Shown here one piece after another: positions 1-11,019 of a stretch of 64,000 bases of DNA. Position numbers and translations under genes: made by a program. The stretch spans positions 128,751,093-128,815,092 of the forward strand of contig NC_135718.1 of assembly GCF_964656455.1 (NCBI RefSeq). Reading direction: 5' to 3'. This DNA is from Halichoerus grypus (lineage: Eukaryota > Chordata > Mammalia > Carnivora > Phocidae). The notes under the pieces are model-generated. The model had not been told where the DNA came from, did no database searches, and saw only the letters and a list, made by a program, of their open reading frames with translations. Each line of letters starts with the position of its first letter. The stretch's first letter is position 1.

Positions 1-150
1 CCTCCGACGACGTCTTGCCGCTAACCCACGCCGTGCGCCTCCGCCGCCACGGCGAGGAAAAAGAGTCCCACCCCCACCCCCACTCACCCCCCGCGCCGAG
101 CTCTCGGCCCCGCCCCCGAATCGGGCGGGGCCGGGGCCTTCAGCCTGAGG
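1..150. promoter_or_regulatory. Edge of a CpG island, probably KDM5B promoter side
   Basis: The first 150 bases are GC- and CpG-rich with several GC boxes, then composition drops abruptly to AT-rich intergenic sequence near 170. An 11-bp-arm palindrome (105-115 and 123-133) built on GC boxes lies inside it. No coding exon can be supported here. Assignment to the KDM5B promoter rests only on synteny with the human KDM5B-PCAT6-MGAT4E-RABIF-KLHL12 order; the gene body would lie to the left of the window. Confidence 0.4.
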
Positions 151-429
151 ATGGAGTTGATCCTTACGGTCCAGTTGAGCCAATATTTATTGACCATTTA
201 CTACGTGCCAGAGTCCCTTCCCTCAAGAAGTTAATACTCTGGTGGAGAAGATCAGACACATGAATGGACTATTTCAATCATGTCAGTACACTGTGGTGGA
301 TGCCATGATAGAAGTACATACACTTAGTAAAACCTGGGGAGGGGCAGAAGGTATTTGGCATAATGGAGAAGGATTTTCTAGGTAGGGGGAACGGTTTGAG
401 AGTAAGAACAAAATGGAGGTGAGAAAACA

Positions 430-610
430 ATAGTTACAATGTTAATAATAAGCCAACACTTGAGGACTTGCATATCCTGGGCACTGTTCTAAGTGCTTTG
501 CATGATTAATCATTTAATCTACACAACAACCCTCTGAGGCTGATACTCTTATTTCCATTTTACAAATGGAAAGTGAGGCACAGGTTAAAAGCAGTTTGCC
601 CAAATTCATA
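430..610 (+). repeat. MIR SINE fragment
   Basis: Diverged tRNA-derived ancient mammalian SINE. The stretch has the expected order: 'ctgttctaagtgctttgcat', a block on loss of counts at 'caacaaccctctgaggc', then 'ttttacaaatggaaagtgaggcac'. Confidence 0.65.
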
Positions 611-1104
611 CAGCTAACAAGTGATAGAGACTATCTTTTGGAAAGAGGGGTGTTGCAGGGAAAAGTGATCCTTGAGCAATATAAGAACGAGGTGGTTGTG
701 AGTGAAGCAAAAGACTTTAAAAATAATCTAGATGAGAAACGATGGTGCCTAAATTAAGGCAGTGGTACTATTCATTAGGAAGAAGGGATGCAAATGTAGG
801 AGATAAAATTAGGATTCAGTGATAAACTGGAGAGGGACAGTAAGGTATGGAGGATGATTCAGGCGTCTAAGGTACATGCCTGAATGGTTGCTTGGCCCAT
901 TGGCATTGCTGCAAAATCCCCCTAGATTATATACATGAGAAATCAGTATGAGGAGGGAGATAATGTGTTCGCTTCTGGATACGTTCGGAATTATCTTGAG
1001 TTTGAGGTTTCTTTGGTACAGTTGGAAATATTTAACAGGCTGAATAGTATAAATCTGAAGAGGAGAGATCAAAAGTGGAGATGTAAATCTGGAGCTTTTG
1101 GCAT

Positions 1105-1250
1105 ATGAGTGATAGCCATTATTTATCTAATGCTTACTGTGTGTAAAGCACTGTTGTGCTCATTGAATCTACCATCCTGTTGGGTAGGTACTGCTATTAT
1201 GTTCATTTTGCAGAGGAAGCAATGGAGGCACAGAGAGGTTAAGTAACTTT
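1105..1250 (+). repeat. MIR SINE fragment
   Basis: Second MIR copy in the same orientation, with 'taatgcttactgtgtgtaaa', 'ttttgcagaggaa' and 'gaggcacagagaggttaagt' core blocks. Confidence 0.65.
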
Positions 1251-2139
1251 GAGAGATATGAACACTTTTGGGATGGGGGGGCAGGATGAGTGCCTAGTGT
1301 CCTGCCCAGAAAAGGGGAGAGAGGAAATTCAACAAGTAGGACCTCAACACCAAAAAGATCTCTCTTACCCAAAAAGCAGCCAAACCCATGAAAGTACTGT
1401 TTGGGTCAACATTAGTCCTAGCTCTGCTTTCAGATTCACCTAGAGGAAAGAAGTCTCTCTTATCCTCAAGGAATCTTCAATTTAAAAAGAGGGGAGGGGA
1501 GAAGCTTCCCCTTCAATGAACTCTTCCCAGAGGTACTTGGCCCCAAAAGAGTTCAAAAAGTCCTTACAGAAGGTACTGCTTTTCTTAGCTCTCTAGGGTT
1601 TCGAACCTAGGTGAGCCTGTTTGTCTCCCCGTTGCAACAGAGACTTAAGCCAAGGGGCAGCCGGCATCCTACTGGAGAAAAAGTCATCACTGTAAGATAG
1701 ATACGAGATATAGTAAGTTATAATAAAATGTTAATGGTAGAACCTAAACGGTGGGTCTAGAGGAATTTGCTGCAGAATTCTTTTAACTTTGCTGAATATT
1801 TGAAAATTTTTCATAATAAAATGTTGGGGGAGAAAAATCATTGTTGCTCTTTGCCGTGGGAGTATATGCTTTTGAGGGTCTTGCTGCAGTTGATTTCCTG
1901 TCATGTGCTCTTTCCTGGGAGAGCGTTAAGACTATTTTCACACTTAACACTGGCATTCTTCAACCCGGATAGGTGTAACTTTGGGAAAAATTCTAGACAT
2001 ATATCAGTAATGACTAATACTTAACTGAGGTGCATTGGAAGAACCAGCCTAGGAAAAGCTTTCCCAATCCTCGGCCGTGTACTAGGACTCCCTCACGCTC
2101 CCAACTCCCAAGCTCTCTCCATTTCCGGTAGTGACCCTA

Positions 2140-3400
2140 AGTGATGAGATTCTGTTGCTCCCAGATCTGGCAGCAGCTGTTTGGCTCCCCACGGACCCGA
2201 TGTGACGTTGAGGGAGGGGGCGGTTGCCAGGGTAGTGAGGGGAACCTAGGGACCCAGAGGGCTCTCCGGGAAGGCGACAACTCCCCCCCCGCCCGCAGAA
2301 GTCGCTTCCCTTGCCCTTTATGATGTGTGTTTACATGGGCGGAGGGATCCCTCCCCAGCTGACAGCCACACCGCGGCCGGCTCTTCTTTTTTTAAAGAGC
2401 CTAGCCACAGGCGGTGATTGGCCGCGGCCGGGGCCGCATCAGCCTCCGGGGGCGGGGCCCGGGCCGCATTGTCTCGTCTGGGGCTGGCCGGACGCCCCAG
2501 AGGCCGGACCTGGGCAACCCCGGCCCGAAGGTCCCTGGGCTGGAGCTCCCAGAGACCTGGGTACGAGGCCTGGGCGGGGTCCGGTGTGGCTTCCCGGGGG
2601 AGAGCGGGGTTGGAGCCCGGGCGGCCGAAGCGGAACCAAGCCCCGCTCGGAGTGCCACGTCTCCAGGAACCCCCTCCTTACTCTTGGACAACACTCCGCC
2701 CCACCCGGGCCTCCGTCCCCCAAACCACCCCTATTCGTGCAGCCCCAGGTCCTTTGGACACATTCCTAAGGGTCTCCATCCTCAGCCGGCTCCCTCGGTC
2801 CCCAGGCCTCACTCCCCGAACCTGCGCGATCCTACCCCGCCCCCCGGCCTGCGCCCCAGATCTGCAGCCTTCGCCCCTAGATCCGCCCGCCTGGTGATGA
2901 GGCTCTCCCCGCGTTCCTTCCGGTCGTCTCTATGGGACGACCGCGCTCCAGAGTTGCAAACTGGGGGAGCGACTTTCTCCCTCCCCCACCCACCCCCCCG
3001 CCGCCAGTCCCCCGCGCATTGCCGGGGGACGGGGCTCCGGAATGAGGGGCAGGCCCGACTCCCCAGCAGCCAGGGAGGGGGCGGCGGCCCGCGCAGCACG
3101 TAGCGCACGTGTAGGGGCCGCTCTCCACCCCCTCCGCCGCCCGCCGCCTCCGACCACTTGCCAGGGCTCCCGGTGTCAGCGGTGCGCCCGCCTTCCGCCC
3201 CGACCTCCGGTGTCTGCGCCCTCCAAGTACTGCACCCCTTCGACCACCACCCTTCCCTTCCCAGCCCTGGTGATCCTCTCCTCTTTCTCCTTTCCCCCGA
3301 TTACCCCACTGCACGGGCCTTTCCTCTCAGCCTCTTCACAGTCCGTCTAAGCGCCTCCGCCAATTCAGTGCCATCCACCACCACCCCTCCCACCACTTTG
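2140..3400. promoter_or_regulatory. CpG island, candidate PCAT6 lncRNA promoter/exon
   Basis: About 1.2 kb of very GC- and CpG-rich single-copy sequence with GC boxes, a CCAAT-type 'gattggc' near 2416 and a TTTAAA-like stretch near 2392. It lies about 2.4 kb from the GC-rich left edge. In human, the lncRNA PCAT6 starts roughly that far upstream of KDM5B and is transcribed divergently, so this is the syntenic candidate. Long overlapping frames on both strands (for example 2414-3103 +) are GC-driven, proline/arginine-rich and resemble no protein family, so I do not call them genes. Confidence 0.45.
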
Positions 3401-5757
3401 GGTGTCCTGGAATGTTTGGTGTCAGATGTCCCCTGTGGAAACCCACAAATCCTGAGATCTCGAGAGGAGCTGCAGCCTCTTTGGCCTGTTTTATTTATTT
3501 GGTGTACTCCCTCGGCGTCTCGTTACTACTCTCTCCTACTGCACTCCTAACTCGGTATTTGTCTTTAACACTGTCCTCTTCCCCTACACGTGGCTCTCCT
3601 CCAGACTGGAAGCCGCTGGAGGGAAGGAGTAATGGTCTCTAGCCCTGGCACCAGGCACGCGGTAGAAACTCCACAAGTATTTGTTGAAGGGGAAGGGAAA
3701 AGGCCTTGAGCGTCTGTGGCTCCGACGGGCTGAGGATGCAGCTTTGGACTGGAGAGGAGAAGAATCTGGCTGCCCAGGTGAAGCAGGAAAAGATCTCACA
3801 ATAGATCAGTATGTGCGGGATGGGGGCCCACATAGTGGGATAAATCCATCTTCCCCCATTCCCTGCCCTGTACATTTCCCTGGAATCAGCAACCCCTTCT
3901 CCTCTACTGGACTTGTCTCTCGTGTGGGGCTTCTTTGCTCTCTACTCTTCCCTACCCCCAGCTATGGGGGCTGTCTCTGCATCAGCTCACCCCGTGACAA
4001 GGGTCGCATCTCTGGGCTTCTTTCCCCCCCGGGGAAGCTGGGTCTGGATCCTGGGGAGACACCTGATAACTAAATACCTCTTCCCCCTCCCCACCTCCTT
4101 TTCCTCTCCAGTCCTGGGATCCCTTCTCTGCTGACTCAGCCCATGGGGATCCAGGGTTCAGGGCTTTGGTTGACCCTCGTCGGGGCCCCCTCCCCAGGGA
4201 GGCTCCAACAGACACTGGCAAGTGGGGCAGTTCCCACGGTGTGGCCAGCCCTGCCTGTAGGGCTGGGGAGGGGCAGAGGTATCCGCGCTACAGCTTCAGG
4301 GTGTTTCCTCCCTTTCTGGTTGGACCACTTCAGAGGCCCTGGACTCCTGTGGAACAACCTTGTGCTGAGGAGAGAAGCGGAGAGGCAGAGAGGGAGACTC
4401 ATGTTTCCTCTTCATCCTGCAGCGCCACTGCCCCCAACTCAGGTCTCTGGACGGAGGCGTCCCCCTCAGCACACTGTATGGCCTTGGATAGTTGGAATGT
4501 TTGGAATTCTCTATATCCGGGATGAAAGTCTTCCAACAGGAAGAAAATGACTTCTACAAGAATGATGTCGGAACTTCAGGGAGCACCATCAAATCTACCA
4601 TGCTCATTTGAAATGCACAGTGTTCCGCCAAATCCGGTTGAGTGACCAGCGCAGGGTCAGACACACACACTAAATGCTAAAGGCTAATTCCCTTTCTTCT
4701 CTCCCCTGGCAGGAAGTGGTGAAATGTGACCAACTAGAAATACTGTGCTAGCATGAATGAGACAGGGCCAGCGGCTGGGAGTAATTCACAATCTCTCACA
4801 CATATCAACAGGGTGAAGTAGGTGGCTATTAGCGGCACTGCTTTTCGGGGGGGGGAGTTGAGACCCAGAAAGGTTAATGAGCCAGTGTCACACAGATAAT
4901 AACAGAGCCAGGACTGGAATGGTGATCCTAGAGCCTGTGATCTTCCCCAAACACCAAGCTGATTTCTCTAGAGCTGATGAACGGGAACACAGACTCTCAC
5001 CACCAGCCGCCCCTTCACCTGCCAACATGCTTCCATTCTCTCCCCGGGCTTCACACTTCGGCTGTGATCTCCAGGACCTTTGTTTCTATCCCAAGAGTTT
5101 CACAAAACAATGCAAGTGTCACAAAACAGTACTTGCCCTCACACAGTGACGTGCTTCCACGCTGATTGAGACCCATGAGGCTGGTTGTATAACCCATTAA
5201 TGGATTGTGACCCTCCATTTGAAAAAGGGTGTTCTGCGGTTCATTTTTTCCTGCTCTTTGGGCAGCTTTCAAGATGATACAGATCAAGCAGTGAGTTTTC
5301 TCTACTCATACCCATCTAATCTTGAATTTTGGCCACTGCCCCTTCCCCCAACCCCACCCCACGTCTTCTGTAAGTCCTCCAGAACATTGTCCACATCGTA
5401 TTCCAAATCGGTCATCATCTCTTCCCTCTTCAGTTTGTTTTTCATTATTTATCATTCACTTGTCTGCAACCTTCTATTCATCTTCTTCCTACCCCTGCCC
5501 ATGAGACTTCAACCCCAGGGATGATTTTATGCCTCATCTTTTTAGCACCTTATCCCGAAAGGGTGCCCAGTATAAGACCGGGATCTAGCATAGTCTTCCA
5601 GTCTCCCAAGACCTGACTTGGAGCAGTGGCCAAAGACTCACATGCCTTGAGGGGGGCAGAAGTAACAGGTGATCACCCGTCAGGCTAGGGTGGCAACAAG
5701 TTGCAATTTTCAAGAGAAGCCAAAAGTCTAGGTTTTTATACAAGCTCCCCTCATGTT
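3400..5757. other. Intergenic, no supported gene
   Basis: Mostly single-copy sequence right of the CpG island. A MIR-like piece is visible around 4800-4930 ('gagacccagaaaggttaatg', then 'cacacagataataacagagc'). It could include noncoding transcript exons of the lncRNA predicted from the neighbouring island, but no splice structure can be chosen from sequence alone. Confidence 0.35.
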
Positions 5758-5773
5758 TAAATATTTAATCTTC

Positions 5774-6186
5774 GGGGGCGCCTGGGTGGCTCAGTTGGCG
5801 AAGCAGCTGCCTTCGGCTCAGGTCATGATCCTGGGGTCCTGGGATCGAGCCCCGCGTCGGGTTCCCTGCTCAGCGGGAAGCCTGCTTCTCCCTCTCCCAC
5901 TCCCCCTGCTTGTGCTTTCTCTCTTGCTGTGCCTCTCTCTGTCAAATAAATGAATAAAATCTTTAAAAATGATAATAAATAAGGGGCGCCTGGGTGGCTC
6001 AGATGGTTAAGTGTCTGCCTTCGGCTCAGGTCATGATCCCAGTGTCCTGGGATTGAGCCCCGCATCGGGCTCCCTGCTTGGCGGGGAGCCTGCTTCTCCC
6101 TCTCCCTCTACTGTTCCCCCTTCTTGTGTTCTCTCACTCTCTTTATCAAATAAATAAATAAAATCTTTAAAAAATAATAATAATAA
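5774..6186 (+). repeat. Tandem pair of SINEC elements sharing one TSD
   Basis: Two full-length carnivore SINEC units in the same orientation: 5774-5982 and 5983-6186. Each has the tRNA-like head, CT-rich body and AAATAAAATCTTT tail. The pair is bounded by one 16-bp direct repeat (5758-5773 and 6187-6202), so the second unit entered the tail of the first or the two moved as a dimer. Confidence 0.85.
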
Positions 6187-6768
6187 TAAATATTTAATCT
6201 TCAAACGGATTTTTAAAAAACAGTGTGTGGGCCAATCAAATGAGCTTGTGATCACTGTGTGCTGTGCGGGGCCACCTGCCGTGGAGATGCCAGTGGAATG
6301 ATGAACTTCAGACCTTCAGAAAGAACAAAGGTTGCCAAGGGAGCACTCACTGAGGCACCCAGAGAGAAATGCTGGAATGGAGGTGGGCTCCTGCCCCATC
6401 CCTACCCTGTGGGTCAGGTTCACGTTCCCAGGCTTAGAGAACTCTGACTTCCAGCCAAGGCCGAGCCCACACCCAGCACGTACCTTGGCAGCAGGCACGG
6501 TGTCGGTGTCATAGATGACCTACCCATAACTGCAGTGCTAATGAGGGACCTGGTGTCAGTGCTTTTCAATATTTATTTTCCCCCTCCCCTCCATTTTTTG
6601 CCTCCTCTAAAGCCCTCAGAGAAGTGGAAATCAAATGACAAGATATGGAAAGGTCCTCAAAGTGCTGTGCATCAGTGTAAGAATCTAAAAGTAAAATTGG
6701 GGTGAAGGTTTAGGAATTAAAGTAAGATGGCTCTCCCAAATGTGAGGGAAAAGAAGACCAACCATGTT

Positions 6769-6930
6769 GGGGCGCCTGGGTGGCTCAGTTGGTTAAGCAA
6801 CCAACTCTTGATTTTGGCTCTGGTCATGATCTCGGTTGTGAGATCGAGCCCCGCCTCGGGCTCTGCACTGGGCATGGAGCCTGCTTAGGATTCTCTCTGC
6901 CCCTCCCTCACTCTATAAATAAATACATGA
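6769..6930 (+). repeat. SINEC element
   Basis: Carnivore SINE with intact head box, the 'ccaactcttgatttt' subtype middle and a short 'ataaataaata' tail. Confidence 0.85.
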
Positions 6931-6964
6931 CAGTCATGGTTGAAAACGGTAGGTGTTCCTTATA

Positions 6965-7205
6965 ATAAACAAGCTAACATTTACTGAATGCCAGCTATGT
7001 GCTAGGCATTTTTTGTGTGAATGATTTCTTAAAATCCTCATAAGAACTCTTAAGAATAGGTGTGACTATCTTCATTTTCTAGATGAGGAACTGGGGTTCA
7101 GAGAGGCTGAGTCATTTAGCTAAGGTTACACAGCCAATAAGTTTAGCAGAACCAGATTCTGCCAGGCTGTCTGAGTCCAGAACCTGCGCTCTTACCCACC
7201 AGGCA
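6965..7205 (+). repeat. MIR SINE fragment
   Basis: MIR copy with 'acatttactgaatgccagct', 'tgtgctaggca', 'ttttctagatgaggaa' and 'cagagaggctgag' blocks. Confidence 0.65.
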
Positions 7206-7911
7206 TACATTGCCCTTCTCTGGCATACTGCACAGTCCTGGCACCTAGCACAGTGTTTATTGAAGACATACATGATCATTCACCATTATCACACAATGCC
7301 TGATAATTAGTGAGCTAATAAATACTTGTGGAGCATGTTCTCCAGGCCAACTACCAGGCAAAGCACTGTAAACATAGCATTGAATAAAACAAAGTCCCTG
7401 CCCTTCAAGGGCTTATGCTTTAGTTCAGTGGATAGAGACAGACAATAAACACCTACAGGTAAGATGGCTTCTGGCACAAATCAATGCTAAAGAAAACAGA
7501 ACACATGATAGAGTGATGGGAGGTTGGGTGGGAGGGGTGGTGAGTAGGTACCTAGGCAAAGTGACCTGAGGCAGAAAGAAGAACATCTGGGCTCAGATTT
7601 GAATGTTGGGAAGAAGACGGCTCTTTGAAATTCTACAGAGAATAGCTCCAAGAAGAAGAGTACCATATACGGAGACAAAAAGCTTGGACTATCCAAGGGA
7701 TGACACCCCTCCCCCCAAAAAAGCCAGTGGGTAGGGGGAGATGCAGTCAAAGAGGCAGGCAGAGGGCTAGACCAGACAGGATCTTGTAGGCCAGGGTCCG
7801 GAGTTTGGATTTTGGAGTTTGGATTTCATCTTACTTTCAACAGCAAGCCTTTGGAGAACTGTAGACCAGGAAGGGATAGCATTTGATTTACAATTTTAAA
7901 AGGTCTCTCTG

Positions 7912-8125
7912 GGGGCGCTTGGGTAGCTCAGTCAGTTAAGTGTCCAACTCTTGATTTCGGCTCAGGTCATGATCTCAGGGTGGTGGGATCAAGCCCTAAG
8001 TCAGGCTCCCGGCTCAGCGGGGACTCTGCTTGGGATTTTCTCTCCCTTTCCCTCTGCTCCCTGCCACCCGCCACACGCTCTCTCTCTCTAAAATAAGTAA
8101 ATCTTTAAAAAATAAAGAAATAAGT
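7912..8125 (+). repeat. SINEC element with 14-bp TSD
   Basis: Full-length carnivore SINE flanked by the perfect 14-bp direct repeat aaaaggtctctctg (7898-7911 and 8126-8139). It interrupts an older interspersed repeat that continues on both sides (about 7750-8420). Confidence 0.88.
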
Positions 8126-8594
8126 AAAAGGTCTCTCTGCCACATGGAGAATAGACTGCAGGAGAACAGGGGTGGAGGTGAGGAGCCAATTAGAAGGTGG
8201 TTACAATAGTCCAGACAGGCATTGCGGTGGCCCAGACTCATGTTGTAGCCATAGAGGTGGGTGAGTAAAGGTCATGTTGGGGATACATTTTGAAGAAAAA
8301 GGTAACACAACTAACTAGATTGAATGTAAAGTGTTAAAGAGAGAGGCATCAAGGATGACTTGTCGATTCTTCCCCTGAGTAAATGGGCAAAGGGTGGTAC
8401 TGTTGACTGAGATGGGGAAAACTTGGGGAGGAAGAGATTGGAGAGGTACGTCAAATCTGTGGTTCTGTTTTGGCTCTGTTAAAGCTGAGATACCTCTTAT
8501 TCATCCAAATGGAGATGTTCAATAGTCAGGTATCTGGAGCTCAGAACAAGGGGTCAGAGCTGCAGATAAGATCAGCCCCGGGTTATCAGTGTGT

Positions 8595-8735
8595 GCGTAT
8601 ATATATGTATATACCCACAGGCTTATATATGTTTAAGCCTGTAGATATGGAATAATGTGTACACATCTATAAATATATATACATGTACTGTATATATGTA
8701 TATAGTTACACACACATACATATATAATATATCAT
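8595..8735. repeat. TA/CA-rich low-complexity tract
   Basis: About 140 bp of alternating purine-pyrimidine steps (TATATG, ACACAC). It contains a perfect 9-bp inverted repeat (8617-8625 with 8634-8642, 8-nt loop). Confidence 0.8.
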
Positions 8736-8952
8736 ACTTAAAGCCATGGGACTGGGTAAGAACACCTAGGGAGAGCGTGTAGGAAGAAGAGAGCCAAGGA
8801 CAGAGCCCTAGGACACTCCTAACATTGACAAATTGGGAAGAGGATGAGCCAGGAAGGAAACAGACAGAACAATCAGTGTGGCAAGAATGATATCAGGGAA
8901 GAAAGTGTTTCAAGGAGGAGGCAGTAGTCAACCATGTCAAAAGTTGTAGAGA

Positions 8953-9150
8953 GGGGGCATCTGGGTGGCTCAGTCGTTAAGCGTCTGCCTTTGGCTCAGG
9001 TCATGATCCCAGGGTCCTGGGATCGAGCCCCACATTGGGCTCCCTGCTCAGCAGGAGGCCTGCCTCTCCCTCTCCCACTCCCCTGCTTGTGTTCCTGCTC
9101 TCGCTATCTCTCTCTCTGTCAAATAAATAAATAAAATATAAAAAAAAAAA
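8953..9150 (+). repeat. SINEC element with TSD
   Basis: Full-length carnivore SINE ending in a poly-A tract. Near-perfect direct repeats (aaaagttgtagagag and aaaagttgcagagag) flank it. Confidence 0.88.
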
Positions 9151-9179
9151 AAAGTTGCAGAGAGGTTGAATAAGAGGAA

Positions 9180-11019
9180 AGAAAACATCACGAAGTGGGG
9201 CAACATAATAGAGGCAAGGCTTTCAAGGAGTTTTGCTGCGTTAGGGTTGCAAAGGAATGGGCAGGATTCAGAGAGACCATGAATTTAGAGCGGGATTTTG
9301 CTTTTTGCCTTCTTTCCCACCAGGACAGAGTGGAGCTCCTTGTCAAGATGTCGGGAATGGTCCAGCAGAGAGGGAGAAAGAGAGTAATGCAGAAGAGAAA
9401 GAGGGTCGTTGCAGGGGTGAAGCACCTGAGGCGGTGAGAGGGGGTGGGAGTCAGGGCACAACCACTGGAAGAAGGGCGTATGGTATTCAGGTTCAGGGAA
9501 GTGGAGGGCATGGCGGCGGGGAGGTTTGATAGTTCTTGGCATCTCTGTTCTCTTAAAAGATGCCGATGCTGGTCTTTGGAATGAATACTAGCTCCCAGTT
9601 CTGAAGCGCGCACCTGCGCCCTAGTAAGTCCTGTACCTGCCCTGATAGTGGGGCAGTAGGTGGAGGGGGAACAGGAGTAACATCACAGAGGGGGCTTAGC
9701 TCAAAGCTAGAAGACTTGCTTTGCTGGCCTCACCCTCTCTGTCATTGCGCCTGGAGTGACTGGTCCCTGTACCCCAGCTCTCTCTTCCTCTCTCTCCTGC
9801 CTCTTCCAGAAGCCTGTGGAACTCAGAGGGTGGTCCTCCGGCCGTGACTGGTAAGTGACCCAGGAGGGGCAGAGGAGAACGGAGCTATGGCTGTGGCAAT
9901 AAACTCTGTCAGCTGTCACTGGAAAGCCTTTTAATCCGGATACGTATCCTTGTATTTACGTTCTGGAGAAAAGAAGCCGATCTCTTTGACATCAAGTGGT
10001 TTGTATCTGAATCATCTAAGTGACTCGAAGTCCTGGCTTAAGGAAACCAGGTAAGAAAAGTTTACTCTGTGAAGCCTTCCTACCATGTATAAGTTTTACC
10101 CTTAAACTCTTACCAAAAAGCTAAATAGTTAAGGGAGAGAAGCACGTTAACCTCTGTGGAAATCCTGCACTGGCAAGGATCCAGAAAACAGGGAGATTCG
10201 AGAATATTACAGCCTCAGGAACACAGAAATTGCCGACTACCATTTCTTTTCTTTTGTGTACTGAACATAGAGGGAAAGAATCAAGAGCAGGTGATGAGGC
10301 ATATTAGAGCCTTTCCTCTGATCATTTAGAAACAATCAGGGAAACACATTCTCACTGGAGAAAAGACACTGAAACAGAGGAAGAAAGCGGTAGACAAGTG
10401 CTTTTGAGGTTGAATTAGCCTGAAGTCCAAAGCCCAACATTTACAAAAGAATTCTTTTTTCACTCTAACAGAATCATATTCTGATCAAGGTATGTGAGTA
10501 AGATTAAAGATGGGAATAAATTAAGGATATCCTTTATTAAAAGGTAAGAAAGGCACCAAATTGCCTAGCATTTAGCAATACTTCAAGTTCAGCTATTTTA
10601 ATAAACTGACTGTTTTTTAAAATAGCAAGGGTAGGTGGTAGCATCTGTTTTCCAAGATTAAAGGGCCTCATCACTGAAGCCCCAGCTGACCTTCCTCATT
10701 TCGAGAAGGGAAAACTTTGGGAAAGTTGAATCTCCAAACAAACCTATAAAGAGAAGGCACCAGAATTCGCAGGACAGGTGACATTCTTTCTTTAGTCAGG
10801 GAATAAGGCTATTATATTCCATCAGGTTCCCAGCTCAGATAAAAAGGCAGGCTTTGGAAATAAGTTAACAATGAGGAGGAGGAAGGATAGAATATGGGGG
10901 GATTGTGTGGGGGAAAGCTTCCAGAGGACGAAGAAGTTCTAGGCATGGACAAATGGAGAGAGTGCCCAGCTGCTGTCCATGTTGACTTTTTGCTATAGGA
11001 ACCACACCCTACAGACACC
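9180..11019. other. Region upstream of MGAT4E, possible 5' UTR exons
   Basis: Single-copy sequence with no coding gene. Consensus-like splice donors such as 'ctg|gtaagtgacc' near 9850 could end noncoding first exons of MGAT4E, but nothing decides this. No CpG island precedes MGAT4E, which fits a tissue-restricted promoter. Confidence 0.3.

Larger units (their letters stand above)
151..2130. other. Intergenic block with MIR fragments
   Basis: AT-rich sequence with no supported gene. Two old MIR SINEs are recognisable: about 430-610 and about 1105-1250. Both carry the family's central 'tttacaaatgga' or 'ttttgcagaggaa' type core and the 'gaggcacag(a/g)' box. The short open frames here lie in these repeats or show no family resemblance. 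Confidence 0.5.

Noticed and set aside
2414..3103. 229-residue plus frame and overlapping minus frames
   Set aside because: Long frames occur in several registers at once because stops are rare in GC-rich DNA. No domain, no consistent splice sites.
5753..5953. Recurrent 60-90-residue frames of the 'WVAQLVK..PSAQVMI' or '[15 protein letters not shown]' type
   Set aside because: These are translations of SINEC heads and bodies, seen at many places in the window (for example 8934, 25984, 32326, 53313).
8595..8735. CRISPR-like or satellite array
   Set aside because: Irregular TA/CA low-complexity sequence with no repeat-spacer pattern; the genome is mammalian.
9188..9613. 141-residue minus frame
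   Set aside because: No family resemblance, and overlapping frames on both strands. It lies next to a SINE in repeat-derived sequence.
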